A DNA stretch of 64,000 bases from Deinococcus metalli (GCF_014201805.1 NZ_JACHFK010000002.1:363828-427827), one strand, 5' to 3'. Shown: positions 1-9,534, counted from the stretch's first letter. Made by a program: numbers and translations. Notes: generated from the sequence alone by a model not told the origin.

Positions 1-282
1 TTCGACCTGGACCACCCCGAACGCCTGATCCGCCGCGGCGATCCGTGGTGCTTCGGGCCGCGTGACCTGGCCGAGCGGGTCGGGGACGTGGACAACGTCG
101 TCTTCCCCTGCGGCACCACCCTCCAGGATGACGGCGACACCCTGCACGTCTACTACGGGCAGGCGGACACCAGCATCGGCCTGGCGACCGCCAGCGTGCG
201 GCAACTGCTGGGCTGGCTGCGCGAGAACTCCACCATGACGCCCGATCCCATCCGCGCCGAGGCGCAGCCCGCCGACGACTGA
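1..282 (+). CDS. GH130-family glycosidase/phosphorylase, 3' end only
   Basis: The reading frame is open from the first base of the window and stops at 280-282, so only about 93 C-terminal residues are visible. The stretch VVFPCGTT, then LHVYYGQADTSIGLATA, matches the usual end of GH130 enzymes (mannooligosaccharide or mannosyl-glucose phosphorylases and related hydrolases), where this segment closes the five-bladed propeller. The catalytic residues lie upstream and cannot be seen, so substrate and mechanism (phosphorolysis or hydrolysis) cannot be decided. The short acidic tail QPADD ends the protein. The family call comes from motif recognition. Confidence 0.75.
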   Translation, partial: FDLDHPERLIRRGDPWCFGPRDLAERVGDVDNVVFPCGTTLQDDGDTLHVYYGQADTSIGLATASVRQLLGWLRENSTMTPDPIRAEAQPADD

Positions 283-384
283 CCCCCTCACCACCTGTGC
301 TGCCCTGCACCACCGTGCGGGCAGCACGCTCTATGCTGCGGGCCACACTTCCTCTCCGCTGCTGGCGCTCCGCCCGAGGTCTCC

Positions 385-1545
385 ATGTTCGATGAATTCA
401 ACGTCCATGCCCTGCTCACGCCCGACGAGCGCCTGATCCGTGAGAGCGTGCGCGCGTTCTGCGAGCGTGAACTGCTGCCCGAGGTGGCGGCGTGGTGGGA
501 CGACGGCGACCTTCCCGTGCGCGACGTGATGCGGCGCTTCGGCGCGGTGGGCCTGCTGGGGCCGACCCTTCCCGAGGAGTACGGGGGAGCGGGCGCCACG
601 TACAGCGCCTACGGGGCCATGATGTACGAGCTGGAGCGTGTGGACAGCGGCCTGCGCAGCGCCGCCAGCGTGCAGGGCAGCCTGGTGATGTACCCCATCC
701 ACGAGTATGGCAGCGAGGATCAGAAACGCCGCTGGCTGCCGGGCCTGGCGAGCGGCGAGCTGATCGGCTGCTTCGGCCTGACCGAACCCGACGGCGGCAG
801 CGACCCCGGCGCGATGCGCACCCGCGCCCGCCGGGACGGCGACCACTATGTCCTGAGCGGCAGCAAGATGTGGATCACGAACAGTCCCGCCGCCGACGTG
901 GCCGTGGTGTGGGCCAAGGACGACGACGGCGTGGTCCGGGGGTTCATCGTGCCCACCGACACGCCCGGTTTCCACGCGCCCAAGGTCACCCGCAAGATGA
1001 GCCTGCGGGCGTCGGTCACCGGCGAGATCGTGCTGGACGACTGCCGCGTTCCCGCCGCGAACATGCTGCCCGGCAGCGGCGGCCTGAAAAGTCCTCTGTC
1101 CTGCCTGACATCCGCCCGCTTCGGGATCGCGTGGGGCGCGATGGGCGCGCTGGAGGCCGTGCTCCACGCGAGCCTGGACTACACCGGCAGCCGCACCACC
1201 TTCGGCAAGCCCATCGCCGCGCGGCAGCTCGTGCAGGACAAGCTGGTGCGCATGGCGACGGACCACAGCACGGGCACGCTGCTCGCGTGGCGGCTGGGGC
1301 AGCTCAAGGATGTCGGGCAAATGACCTACGCGCACGTCAGCTACGCTAAACGCCACAACGTCCGCGCGGCGCTGCAGGGCGCCCGACTGGCCCGCGAACT
1401 CCACGGCGGGAACGGCATCACCACCGAGTATCCCGTGATCCGTCACATGCTGAACCTGGAAACCGTGGACACCTACGAGGGCACGCACGACATCCACACC
1501 CTGATCATCGGTCGCCACCTGACCGGCCTGGGCGCCCTGGACTGA
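385..1545 (+). CDS. acyl-CoA dehydrogenase, glutaryl-CoA dehydrogenase type
   Basis: A 386-residue flavoprotein of normal acyl-CoA dehydrogenase length. The flavin/substrate motif CFGLTEPDGGSDPGAM begins near residue 129, and the motif TYEGTHDIH near residue 363 carries the catalytic base glutamate at the place used by glutaryl-CoA dehydrogenases. KMWITNSP near residue 160 is the beta-domain flavin contact. Known enzymes of this type oxidise and decarboxylate glutaryl-CoA to crotonyl-CoA in lysine and tryptophan breakdown, passing electrons to ETF. The ATG follows GAGG at a 5-base gap. The next gene begins 4 bases after the stop, so the two are probably co-transcribed although their functions look unrelated. 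Exact substrate is inferred. Confidence 0.88.
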   Translation: MFDEFNVHALLTPDERLIRESVRAFCERELLPEVAAWWDDGDLPVRDVMRRFGAVGLLGPTLPEEYGGAGATYSAYGAMMYELERVDSGLRSAASVQGSLVMYPIHEYGSEDQKRRWLPGLASGELIGCFGLTEPDGGSDPGAMRTRARRDGDHYVLSGSKMWITNSPAADVAVVWAKDDDGVVRGFIVPTDTPGFHAPKVTRKMSLRASVTGEIVLDDCRVPAANMLPGSGGLKSPLSCLTSARFGIAWGAMGALEAVLHASLDYTGSRTTFGKPIAARQLVQDKLVRMATDHSTGTLLAWRLGQLKDVGQMTYAHVSYAKRHNVRAALQGARLARELHGGNGITTEYPVIRHMLNLETVDTYEGTHDIHTLIIGRHLTGLGALD

Positions 1546-1549
1546 GCCG

Positions 1550-3283
1550 ATGACTGCTCCTCCCCTGAGCCCCGCGCACCTCACCCTTGCGCTGCGTCCC
1601 GCCCAGCAGGGCGAGGGGCGTGAGGAGGGCGCTGTCGTGGTCGGTCCGTGGGTGGCCGCGCTGGAGACGCACGACCCACGCGGCCGGATGGTCGCGGTCG
1701 CGCGGCGGCCCGGCGTGGTGGCCGCCCTGCTGGGCGTGCTGTACGACCGGACGCTGGACAGCGCGCTCGACCTGTACCGCGAGACCGGGGACGCCTTCGC
1801 CGCGCAGCTCGAGGGCAGTTTCGTGCTCCTGCTGCTCGACGGGGCGGCGGGCCGGGTGCTGGCCGTGACGGACCGGGTCGGCACCCGCACGCTGTACCAC
1901 CTGCGTGACGGCGACCGGGTGTGGCTCTCAACCCGGCCGGACCTCCCTGCGTTCACGCGCCGGCCACTGAGTATGGCCGGCCTGGCCTCCACCCTGGTCA
2001 ACGGAGGCCTGCCGGCCGGCCTGACCTTGTACGAAGGCGTCCGTGCCCTCGTGCCCACCGACGTGCACGATGTCCGGCTGGAAGAGATCGTGAGCACGCC
2101 GTACTGGACGCTGCCGTTTGACCCCGCCCCGCCCGGCCGCCCGGACGTGGCGTACGCCGACGACCTGATCCACTTGCTGCGCGGCGCCGTGTCCCGGCGC
2201 GTGCGTGCCTGCAGGGAGCGGCCCTACCTGTCCCTCAGCGGCGGCTACGATTCCCGTGGGTTGCTGGGCCTGTTGTCCGCCGAGGGCGCCTCCTTCCGGA
2301 CATTCGCATATGCGCTGCCCGCCGTCCGTCGCGGCAGCGATGCCGAGGTGGCAGGCCGGCTGGCCGCGCAGTACGGCGTGCCGCACGAGGCGCTGATCGC
2401 CTACCGGGGCGATCTGCCGCGGACCATCACGCGCAACGCCCGGCAGGGCCAGGGCGTGGTGCCATACTGCGAGGAGATCGACGCCCTCCACGACCTGGCG
2501 GAGCACGACCCGACCGATGTCTTCACCGGCGAAGAAGTCTTCGAGGTGCGGCCCGCGCCGCTGCGCACGGTCGCGGAGCAGCTGGCGCGCGTTCATATCA
2601 ACGAGTTCTCGCGGCTGGGCTGGCTCGAACCCTTCCTGCCGCCCGGCGTCTTTGACGCCCTCCGCCATGCGTGGCAGCCCGAGTACGACGCGGCCCGCGC
2701 CCAGAGCGAGCGGTGGGCGCACGGCTACCACAAGGAAATGCAGCTGGTCCTCCATCACCACGAGGCGTGCCGGCTGCTGCGCTGGCGGGAGCAGTTCGTC
2801 GCCCAGCACGCCAACCTGCACGTGCCGTACCTCGACACCCCGGTGCTTGACTTCGGAGGTCGGCTGCCGCTGCATCTGATGGCGGACAAGACGATCCTCA
2901 AGCGCGCGCTGTATCGGCTGGACCCCGGACTGTTCCGCGCGCCGCTGGCGAGCGTGCCGGGGTACGGAGCCAACTGGCAGGCCGAACTCCTCGCCCTGAA
3001 CGAGGACGTATGGGCACGGCTGCTCGCCGGCCCCAGCCGCCTGGACACCGTGATCGGACCGGATGCGATCCGCCACCTGGCACGCCAGCTGCCGCCGCAC
3101 GACCCGGACGCGCGCACCCGCGCCATGACGTCCGTCCGAAAGGTGCTCGGCACGTGGCGGCGTACGCCGACGGGCCGCCGGGTGTTCGGCCACCCGCCCC
3201 TCAAGCCTAAGGTGCCGGGCCTCGCGGCCACGATCCTCAAGCTGCTGACGCTGCGCCAGGTGCTGGGCGAACCGCAGCGCTGA
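1550..3283 (+). CDS. asparagine-synthetase-like protein without the N-terminal cysteine
   Basis: A 577-residue protein with two recognisable parts. Residues about 1-190 resemble a class II glutamine-amidotransferase fold (LEGSFVLLLLD, then DRVGTRTLYHL), but the protein starts MTAPP, so the nucleophilic Cys that must follow Met is missing. Residues about 195-560 resemble the AsnB synthetase domain, with the PP-loop SLSGGYDS near residue 228, so AMP-forming activation of a carboxylate remains plausible. The usual second acidic motif is diverged to FTGEEVFE. Related proteins in EPS loci are suspected to amidate or modify sugar acids, but no function is established here. It lies 4 bases after the acyl-CoA dehydrogenase and ends at a strong hairpin. 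True asparagine synthesis from glutamine is unlikely. Confidence 0.72.
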   Translation: MTAPPLSPAHLTLALRPAQQGEGREEGAVVVGPWVAALETHDPRGRMVAVARRPGVVAALLGVLYDRTLDSALDLYRETGDAFAAQLEGSFVLLLLDGAAGRVLAVTDRVGTRTLYHLRDGDRVWLSTRPDLPAFTRRPLSMAGLASTLVNGGLPAGLTLYEGVRALVPTDVHDVRLEEIVSTPYWTLPFDPAPPGRPDVAYADDLIHLLRGAVSRRVRACRERPYLSLSGGYDSRGLLGLLSAEGASFRTFAYALPAVRRGSDAEVAGRLAAQYGVPHEALIAYRGDLPRTITRNARQGQGVVPYCEEIDALHDLAEHDPTDVFTGEEVFEVRPAPLRTVAEQLARVHINEFSRLGWLEPFLPPGVFDALRHAWQPEYDAARAQSERWAHGYHKEMQLVLHHHEACRLLRWREQFVAQHANLHVPYLDTPVLDFGGRLPLHLMADKTILKRALYRLDPGLFRAPLASVPGYGANWQAELLALNEDVWARLLAGPSRLDTVIGPDAIRHLARQLPPHDPDARTRAMTSVRKVLGTWRRTPTGRRVFGHPPLKPKVPGLAATILKLLTLRQVLGEPQR

Positions 3284-3327
3284 GCCGGGGCGTCGTCTGC
3301 AGTCGCCTCGACACGGCGCTGAAGGGA

Positions 3328-3354
3328 GACGGGCGCCCGCTGAGGGCGCCCGTC
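3328..3354. terminator. bidirectional hairpin between convergent genes
   Basis: A perfect 11-bp stem (3328-3338 with 3344-3354) has a 5-base loop. It lies between the stop of the asparagine-synthetase-like gene and the stop of the regulator on the other strand. There is no T-tract, so termination is inferred from position and stem strength. Confidence 0.65.
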
Positions 3355-3370
3355 GCTGTTCCCGTGGCCC

Positions 3371-5785
3371 TCAGTTCAGGCGGGACAGGGCGCGCGGCGT
3401 CGGCAGGACCACCGGCGTGCCCTGGGTCTGCGCCACGCCCAGCAGGTCCACGCCGTCCACCTCGATCTGTCCTAGGGTCAGGGCGACATCCAGGCCGCGC
3501 ACGCCGAGTTCCAGCACCTCGTCCGGTCCCTGGGCGGCCGGCAGGGTCACGCGATGCGACATCCAGATGCCCGCCTTGAGGTTCGCGTGGGGCACGTGGC
3601 GCAGGCCGTCCTCCGCGTACTCGCGGTGCACGTCCGGCGTGAACACGTGGGCTTCCGGGTCGCCGCAGCGGTGAAGGCGCAGCGCGAACGGCGCCTGCAG
3701 AGGACCCAGGTCCATGCCGCCCTGGAAGACCTCCAGGCGCCACACCACGCGGACCTGACGGGGGCCGGACTGCTCCGGCGCCGGCAGGGGCACATGTAGC
3801 CGCAGGGTGCGCGGATGCCCGGACCGCCCCTGGCTCACGATGCTGAGCCAGCCGCCCGTGCCGCGCGACAGGGTGTAGCCCTGCCATGTGGTGTTCAGTG
3901 CCGCGCCGCCCAGCCGGGCGGGCGCCTGCACGACGGGCACCGTCATGCGCATCGGGTCCGCGTACTCGCTGACGGGGGTGCCCAGCAGCGGGCTGTCTGC
4001 GTTCAGCCGGGCGTGGTAGGCGCGTCTCAGACGTTCGGTGAGCTGATCCGCTCCGACGCGCTCGGCGTAGTACAGCGCGAGGCCGGGCTCGCGTTCCTCC
4101 AGCGCGGCGGCCAGGCGGCGGCGCACGGCCTGTCGCTGTTCGTGCGGCAGGCCCGCGGCCACGCTCACGCGCAGGCCCTCGGAACGGAATGCGTACAGGC
4201 CCGAACCGCCGCTCTGCCGGACCGGGAGATCCAGGGTCGGGTAGCGCAGCGCCGTGTCGGGCTCCTGCTCGACGAGACATGTGCGCTCCAGCGCCTCTTT
4301 CAGCACGCTCTGCGCGAAGGGCAGGCTGGGTGCGTCCAGCGCGACGCGCATCAGGGACACGTCAAACTCGCCGTTGATCACGCTCAGGTAGCCCAGGGCC
4401 TCTCGCAGGGGTTCGGGCCAGCCGTCGATCTCGCCGGCGTACTGCTCGCGCACCGGGTCGGGCAGGCGCACGCCGCCGAAGCCAGCCGGGTGGTGCTCCT
4501 GCTCGAGCAGGCTCAGGAGGTGCAGGACGTTGCCCTCGCTGCGCTGCAGCAGCTCGGCGGCCCGCTCCACGGACGCGTGGCCGTGATCGTGGTCACGCAG
4601 GATGCGCTCGACGCCCGCGACGGTCAGGGGCACCATCTCGATCTGCGTACACTGGGTGGTGTCCAGGCGGCGCAGCAGGGAGCGGCACAGCGGCGACTTC
4701 GCGGGCGGCGTCCGTGACAGCAGCACCACGGCGCGCGGCGCCGCGCACGGGGCCATCAGCATGAATTCCAGCAGGGACGCCAGTTCCACCGGCGCGCTCT
4801 GCGTGTGGTCCAGCACCAGCGCCACCGGCGTCGGCAGCCGGGCCATCAGCGTGGCGAGCTTGACGGTGTCCTCCTCCAGCGTGCCGGGGTGCAGCAGCAG
4901 GCGGCGCAGCGTGTCGGCATCGGCGGCGTCGGCCACACGGGCGAGTTCCTGCGCGATGGACGCGATCACCAGGCGGCTCAGGCGGGTGCTGCGCACGCGC
5001 ACGGTCAGCCAGTCCTGCGCCTGGAGGACGTGTTCGGTCAGGTAGGACTTGCCGCTGCCGAGCGGGCCGTGGATCACCACCGCCTGCGGCTGCGTGCGCG
5101 CGCGTTCCAGGGCGCCGATCAGCGCGCGCTCCTCGCCCGGAATGCCGGCCTCGGGGTCCTCGGGCTCTGCGGCCGGAACGTCCAGCACCCGCTCCGTGGC
5201 GGACGTCGGCATGGTCGCCGGGACCGGGCGGCCCAGTTCGACGATCGGCACGTCCAGGTGGTACCCGAGGGCCGCGGCCCTCGCCTGGATGATGCGGGTC
5301 GCCCACGGCTTGTTGTCTTCTAGGAAGCGGCGGTGCGCCTGCTCCAGCACCTGCTCTACCTGCTCTTCCAGCGTGCAGCGCTGCTGGTCCACCCATTCCT
5401 GCAGGGCAGTGCTGCCCAGGTCCTCCATGCCGCTCAGGGGCAGACCGCGCAGCATGGCCAGCCAGTGGGCGAGCTCCGGCTGATCCATGCCGCTGCTCAG
5501 GCGTGAGCGCCACACGTCCAGATCGGTGGTGACGTGCTCCAGGTACAGCAGCTGGCGGCTGCGAGGAAAGATATCGAGGCCCGCGGACCGGATACGGGCA
5601 AGTTCCACACGCAGGTTCTTGCGGGCCTCGGCGGTGGACCACAGCAGGTCGGCAAGCCGCTCGCGGTGTTGGGGCAGGCGTTCGAGCGTGAGGTACGTGA
5701 TCAGGGCCACGGCCTTCGCGGAGAGGGGCACCAGGGTGCCCTTGTACGTGATGTGCGTGTGGCCGAGTACGTTCACCGTCAACAT
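3371..5785 (-). CDS. SARP/BTAD-type ATPase transcriptional regulator with a beta-rich C-terminal domain
   Basis: An 804-residue putative activator. Residues 1-90 form an OmpR-like winged helix (MLTVNVLGHTHITYKG, LADLLW). Residues about 95-190 are a helical BTAD-like region (LEEQVEQVLEQAHRRFLE). Walker A GPLGSGKS lies near residue 238, and a Walker B-like strand VALVLDH follows about 90 residues later, as in STAND/AAA regulators. The last 200 or so residues hold no TPR array but a beta-strand-rich stretch (LRLHVPLP, VRVVWRLEVF, FALRLHRCG) that looks like a jelly-roll or binding domain. The start is set at 5785 because GGAG lies 5 bases upstream; an in-frame ATG at 5857 has no ribosome site. 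It is the likely controller of the EPS locus, inferred from position. Confidence 0.78.
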   Translation of the reverse strand: MLTVNVLGHTHITYKGTLVPLSAKAVALITYLTLERLPQHRERLADLLWSTAEARKNLRVELARIRSAGLDIFPRSRQLLYLEHVTTDLDVWRSRLSSGMDQPELAHWLAMLRGLPLSGMEDLGSTALQEWVDQQRCTLEEQVEQVLEQAHRRFLEDNKPWATRIIQARAAALGYHLDVPIVELGRPVPATMPTSATERVLDVPAAEPEDPEAGIPGEERALIGALERARTQPQAVVIHGPLGSGKSYLTEHVLQAQDWLTVRVRSTRLSRLVIASIAQELARVADAADADTLRRLLLHPGTLEEDTVKLATLMARLPTPVALVLDHTQSAPVELASLLEFMLMAPCAAPRAVVLLSRTPPAKSPLCRSLLRRLDTTQCTQIEMVPLTVAGVERILRDHDHGHASVERAAELLQRSEGNVLHLLSLLEQEHHPAGFGGVRLPDPVREQYAGEIDGWPEPLREALGYLSVINGEFDVSLMRVALDAPSLPFAQSVLKEALERTCLVEQEPDTALRYPTLDLPVRQSGGSGLYAFRSEGLRVSVAAGLPHEQRQAVRRRLAAALEEREPGLALYYAERVGADQLTERLRRAYHARLNADSPLLGTPVSEYADPMRMTVPVVQAPARLGGAALNTTWQGYTLSRGTGGWLSIVSQGRSGHPRTLRLHVPLPAPEQSGPRQVRVVWRLEVFQGGMDLGPLQAPFALRLHRCGDPEAHVFTPDVHREYAEDGLRHVPHANLKAGIWMSHRVTLPAAQGPDEVLELGVRGLDVALTLGQIEVDGVDLLGVAQTQGTPVVLPTPRALSRLN

Positions 5786-5885
5786 GTGGTCTCCGAGACG
5801 TTCCGCGTCCTGGCCGGCAATGCTCGTCGTGGGTGGCCTGGGGTGCACTGAATCCATCCACAGGGATGGAGCGGATGTTGGCTCC

Positions 5886-5913
5886 AGTGTAGGAACGCTT
5901 TGTCACCCAACAA
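5886..5913 (-). promoter_or_regulatory. candidate promoter of the regulator gene
   Basis: On the minus strand TTGTTG (5913-5908) is followed after 16 bases by TACACT (5891-5886). Transcription would start near 5879, giving a leader of about 94 bases to the preferred start at 5785. This is a consensus match by eye only. Confidence 0.4.
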
Positions 5914-6062
5914 TCACTGCCGGGCCACTAGCTGCTGTCCATTAGACCGGACGGTTGACGAGACTTGCTGGCAATCCCATGAGTTCTCATACATTTTTCA
6001 TCAGGCTTGCGTCAGATTCACTGGAATTTGCCCACGCAAACGTCAGCGCGCTGTTCCCTCTC

Positions 6063-7235
6063 TCAGTGACGTGCCCGGTGGTCTGCGGCGTGGTGATACG
6101 CGCTCATGAGAATCTCGTAGTTGGCTTGGGGGGAGTACGAGCGTTCGTAGGCGGCGCGGGCGTTCACCCGGAGTTGCCCGTCGTCCACGCGGCTGACGGC
6201 ACGCCGCAGGGCCGCTGTCATGGACTCGGCATCCCCGGCCTCGAAGGTGAATCCTGTCACGCCGTCCTCCACGATCTCTGCCAGGCCACCGATGGCAGAG
6301 CACACCACGGGCGTGCCGTGTGCCAGGCCCTCAATGGCGGTCCTCCCGAACGGCTCGTACCACTCCGACGGCACGACCACGAACGCCGCCCCCGCGATCT
6401 GCGCGTAGGTCTGCGGCAGCGACAGACCGCCCAGGAACGAGATCCGGGCGTCGGAGCCAGCCAGGGCCTCCAGGTCGCCGCGTTCGGCGCCGTCGCCCAC
6501 GATCCTCAGGTCCAGCCCGGGGCGCTCCCGCAGCCACACCTCGACCAGCCGCCGGACGCCCTTCTCAGCGCTGAGTCGTCCGACGAACAGCGCATACGAG
6601 CCGGGCGCCAGCTGGGCGCCCGGGTCCGGGTACACGAAGTTCGGTTTGACCACGATACGGTCCGGGTCAATGCCGAACTCGATGTACTTCTGCCGAACGA
6701 AGCCTGACACGGCGATGAACAGGTCGACGTGACGCTCGTAGGTCCGCAGCAGCTTGTGGGTGGACTGCATGGTGGCCACGACCGCGGACCCGACGGTGCT
6801 GTGCCGGTAACAGCGGTGCTGGATGCCCGGCAGGGCGAACGACCGCCCCGAGCACGACTCGCACAGGTGTCCGTCCCGGAACAGTAGGCCGTTCACACAC
6901 GAGTGGCGGTAGTTACGCAGCGCCTGCACCACGGCTGCGCCCCGCCGGCGGGCCGCGCTGTACACGGCGGGCGACATCAGTGGGAAGGTGTTCTGGAAAT
7001 GCACCACGTCGGCCCCCGCGTCGGCCGCCACCAGCCCGACCTCACGCGCACTCTGGGCGTTCCACAGGGTCTTCAGGGCGATCTGGGCGGCCGGCAGCCC
7101 GTCGAGTTCACGGTTGTGGCGCTCGTACCGCACGACGTGATGCCCATGGTCCTCCAGCAGCCGCGCCTCAGCCCGGTAGCTCTCGTCCTCGCCGCCTTTC
7201 TGCTTGTAGAAGGTGTGGGCCATCACCACCTTCAT
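6063..7235 (-). CDS. GT4-family glycosyltransferase
   Basis: A 390-residue GT-B fold transferase. The N-terminal half starts MKVVMAHTFYKQKGGEDE, the usual start of a GT4 subgroup. The C-terminal half has the nucleotide-sugar region GRLSAEKGVRRLVE and the late E-x7-E-like stretch PFGRTAIEGLAHGTPVV. Four cysteines in a C-x11-C-x2-C-x13-C pattern (residues about 112-141) are shared with the GT4 at 27317-28486, which is a clear paralog. It is last in a run ugd, UDP-xylose synthase, GT4, GT4, and its ATG overlaps the stop of the preceding gene by ATGA. Donor and acceptor are unknown; UDP-glucuronate or UDP-xylose are attractive because of the neighbours. Confidence 0.88.
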   Translation of the reverse strand: MKVVMAHTFYKQKGGEDESYRAEARLLEDHGHHVVRYERHNRELDGLPAAQIALKTLWNAQSAREVGLVAADAGADVVHFQNTFPLMSPAVYSAARRRGAAVVQALRNYRHSCVNGLLFRDGHLCESCSGRSFALPGIQHRCYRHSTVGSAVVATMQSTHKLLRTYERHVDLFIAVSGFVRQKYIEFGIDPDRIVVKPNFVYPDPGAQLAPGSYALFVGRLSAEKGVRRLVEVWLRERPGLDLRIVGDGAERGDLEALAGSDARISFLGGLSLPQTYAQIAGAAFVVVPSEWYEPFGRTAIEGLAHGTPVVCSAIGGLAEIVEDGVTGFTFEAGDAESMTAALRRAVSRVDDGQLRVNARAAYERSYSPQANYEILMSAYHHAADHRARH

Positions 7236-8449
7236 GCGCCCACCCGCTCGCCGTAATCCCGCAGATAGCGGTCGGCCTTCTCAGCCCAGCGGTGGTGCCG
7301 CGCAAAGGTCAGGGCGGCCTCGCCCATCGCCCGCCGCTGCGCGTCTGTCAGGGTGGCGAAACGGGTCAGAGCGGCCGCCACGTCCGTCGCCAGCGTGTCC
7401 GCGCCGCGCAGCGGGACCTTCAACGCCGCGCCCTCCGGCAGGAAATCCCCGGCTCCCTGATGGTCCAGGCACACGATCGGCAGGCCCTGTGACGCCGCTT
7501 CCAATAGCTGAGAGCCGAAGGAATCGCGCATACTTGTGAACAGGAACACGTCCTGCTCACGGTACAGCGCCATGACCTGGGCCCACGATACCCGGCCCAG
7601 CACGCTCACCCGGCCCTGGAGGCCGAGTTCCTCGATCCAGCCCGGCACCTCCTCCCGGTCCGGGCCGTCCCCCACCACCGTCAGGTGGACGGGCACCGTC
7701 AGCTCCGCTACGCTCTCCAGCGCCAGGCGCAGCGCCTTGCGGCGCAGGAGCCGGCCCACCCACAGGATCTTCAGGGCGCCGTCAGTGCGGGCCGGCACCG
7801 CGGACGCGATCAGATCGTCGGGCACGCCGCTGTCCAGCATCAGCTGAACCCGCTTCGCGCCCAGCCGCGTCATGAGGCGGGCCGTCTGGGCGTTCGTGGC
7901 GTACATCCTCGTCGCGCGGCAGGCCAGGACATGGTGCAGCGGCGAGAGCGTCAGCAGGCCCGTGAGGGCTGAACGCAAACGTTCCTGCCGCCACGCTGTC
8001 CCGAAGTACCGCCGGGCCTGCGGCGGCGCCATCTGTCCACCCCCCGCCGGACCGAAGAAGAACGGCCGTCCCAGCGCCCACAGCAGCGACCCGCCCTGAA
8101 GACTGCCGTAGGTGACGTGGTGAACGATGTCGACATTGGCAGCGCGGAGCAGCCGCCGGGCGTGAACAAGCGCGGCCACCTGCCACAGCAGGTAATGCGG
8201 TCCGCCCGCTTCCTTCAGGAACCGCAGGGCCGGAGGCAGGCGGACGTAATGGAAGGTGACCCGCGGGTGCGGATCAGCCGACGGCGACTCGATGGCGCTG
8301 CGGTTCCCGGCCCGCGTCAGCACATGCACTCTATGGCCGGCCGCAGCGAGATGCCGGCTGGTGAACCATCCGAACCCGGGTTCCGTGCCGGTGGCCGGCG
8401 CGCACGCGTAACACGAGAGCAACAGGGTTTTGGCAGGCACTCCACTCAA
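7232..8449 (-). CDS. GT4-family glycosyltransferase
   Basis: A GT-B transferase of about 405 residues. It opens KTLLLSCYACAPATGTEPG, typical of a GT4 group, and contains LKILWVGRLLRRKAL and the late FTSMRDSFGSQLLEA motif for the donor sugar. The preferred start is a TTG at 8449, with GGAGG 7 bases upstream; a GTG 9 bases further in is the alternative, and an ATG at 8545 has no ribosome site. It is translationally coupled to the next gene by ATGA. It sits downstream of the UDP-glucuronate and UDP-xylose genes, so it probably adds one of those sugars or a following one to the EPS repeat unit. Specificity cannot be read from the sequence. Confidence 0.85.
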   Translation of the reverse strand: MSGVPAKTLLLSCYACAPATGTEPGFGWFTSRHLAAAGHRVHVLTRAGNRSAIESPSADPHPRVTFHYVRLPPALRFLKEAGGPHYLLWQVAALVHARRLLRAANVDIVHHVTYGSLQGGSLLWALGRPFFFGPAGGGQMAPPQARRYFGTAWRQERLRSALTGLLTLSPLHHVLACRATRMYATNAQTARLMTRLGAKRVQLMLDSGVPDDLIASAVPARTDGALKILWVGRLLRRKALRLALESVAELTVPVHLTVVGDGPDREEVPGWIEELGLQGRVSVLGRVSWAQVMALYREQDVFLFTSMRDSFGSQLLEAASQGLPIVCLDHQGAGDFLPEGAALKVPLRGADTLATDVAAALTRFATLTDAQRRAMGEAALTFARHHRWAEKADRYLRDYGERVGA

Positions 8450-8571
8450 GAACAGGCCTCCGGTCGCGTGATCCTGACACGGTACACCGCCTCTTCCCTC
8501 CTCGACTGTGGGCGTGGTCCTTGGGTAGACGGGCGCTGCGTTCACCCGAGCGCAGCGTTGACCTTATGCCC

Positions 8572-9534
8572 TCAGGCCAGCGAGTGCTCGGCCTCGGTGG
8601 GCCGCTCGCCGCGCCTGGCCGCGTCGATCGTGCGGCGCAGACCGTCACGCAGCGGCACGAGGGGTTCCCAGCCGAGCAGGGCTTTGGCGCGGGAGATGTC
8701 CGGCTTGCGCTGCCGCGGATCGTCGTGCGGCATCGGCTCTGTCCGGGTCGCCAGCGGCTGGTCCAGCACCTCGCGCAGGACATCCACGAGGTCCAGCATG
8801 GTGAACTCGACCGGGTTCCCCAGGTTCACCGGATCGTGGTCCTGCACGCCCATCACGCGCACGATGCCTTCCACGAGGTCGTCCACGTACTGGAACGAGC
8901 GCGTCTGCTGTCCGTCGCCGTACACCGTGAGAGGCTCGCCGCGCAGCGCCTGGTGCACGAAGTTCGTGATCACGCGCCCGTCGTCGGGGCGCATGCGCGG
9001 ACCGTATGTGTTGAAGATCCGGATGATGCGGGTGTCCACGCCGTAATGGCGGTGGTAGGCCATGGTGATCGCCTCGGCGTAGCGCTTGGCCTCGTCGTAG
9101 CACGAGCGCAGGCCGTTGGGATTCACGTGGCCCCAGTAGCTTTCCGGCTGCGGGTGCACGTGCGGGTCGCCGTACACCTCGCTGGTGCTCGCCATGAAGA
9201 ACTTCGCGCCGTGCGCGCGGGCCAGTTCCAGGCCGTTCTGGGTGCCCTGGGCGCCGACCATCAGCGTCTCCACCGGGAACTGCTGGTAATGCGGCGGACT
9301 GGCCGGGCTCGCGAAGTGCATCACCCAGTCGAGCCGCCCGCCCGGATCGGGAAGGCCGTGGCTGACGTCCGCCTCGATGAACGAGAAGCCGGGGTGCTCC
9401 GCGAACAGCGCTGTGTTGCCCCGCTGGCCGCTGATGTAGTTGTCCACCCCGACGACCTCATGCCCGTCGGCCAGCAGGCGCTCGGTCAGGTGCGAGCCGA
9501 CGAAGCCCGCGCTGCCGGTGAGCAGGATCCGCAT
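8572..9534 (-). CDS. UDP-glucuronate decarboxylase (UDP-xylose synthase)
   Basis: A 320-residue extended SDR enzyme that would turn UDP-glucuronate into UDP-xylose with bound NAD. The NAD loop [10 protein letters not shown] starts near residue 7. The catalytic YDEAKRYAE has Tyr near residue 145 and Lys 4 later, and YDEAKR is characteristic of UDP-xylose synthases and close dTDP-glucose dehydratase relatives. STSEVYGDP supplies the Thr/Ser region. It overlaps the preceding UDP-glucose dehydrogenase gene by one base (TGATG), which makes its substrate, so the pathway assignment is strong. A plain epimerase is the main alternative. Confidence 0.87.
   Translation of the reverse strand: MRILLTGSAGFVGSHLTERLLADGHEVVGVDNYISGQRGNTALFAEHPGFSFIEADVSHGLPDPGGRLDWVMHFASPASPPHYQQFPVETLMVGAQGTQNGLELARAHGAKFFMASTSEVYGDPHVHPQPESYWGHVNPNGLRSCYDEAKRYAEAITMAYHRHYGVDTRIIRIFNTYGPRMRPDDGRVITNFVHQALRGEPLTVYGDGQQTRSFQYVDDLVEGIVRVMGVQDHDPVNLGNPVEFTMLDLVDVLREVLDQPLATRTEPMPHDDPRQRKPDISRAKALLGWEPLVPLRDGLRRTIDAARRGERPTEAEHSLA

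Noticed and set aside
331..2097. Long open frame on the minus strand, opposite the acyl-CoA dehydrogenase and asparagine-synthetase-like genes
   Set aside because: It is antisense to recognised genes, low in complexity (His, Ala, Gly, Arg rich) and has no family motif; GC-rich third positions create such frames.
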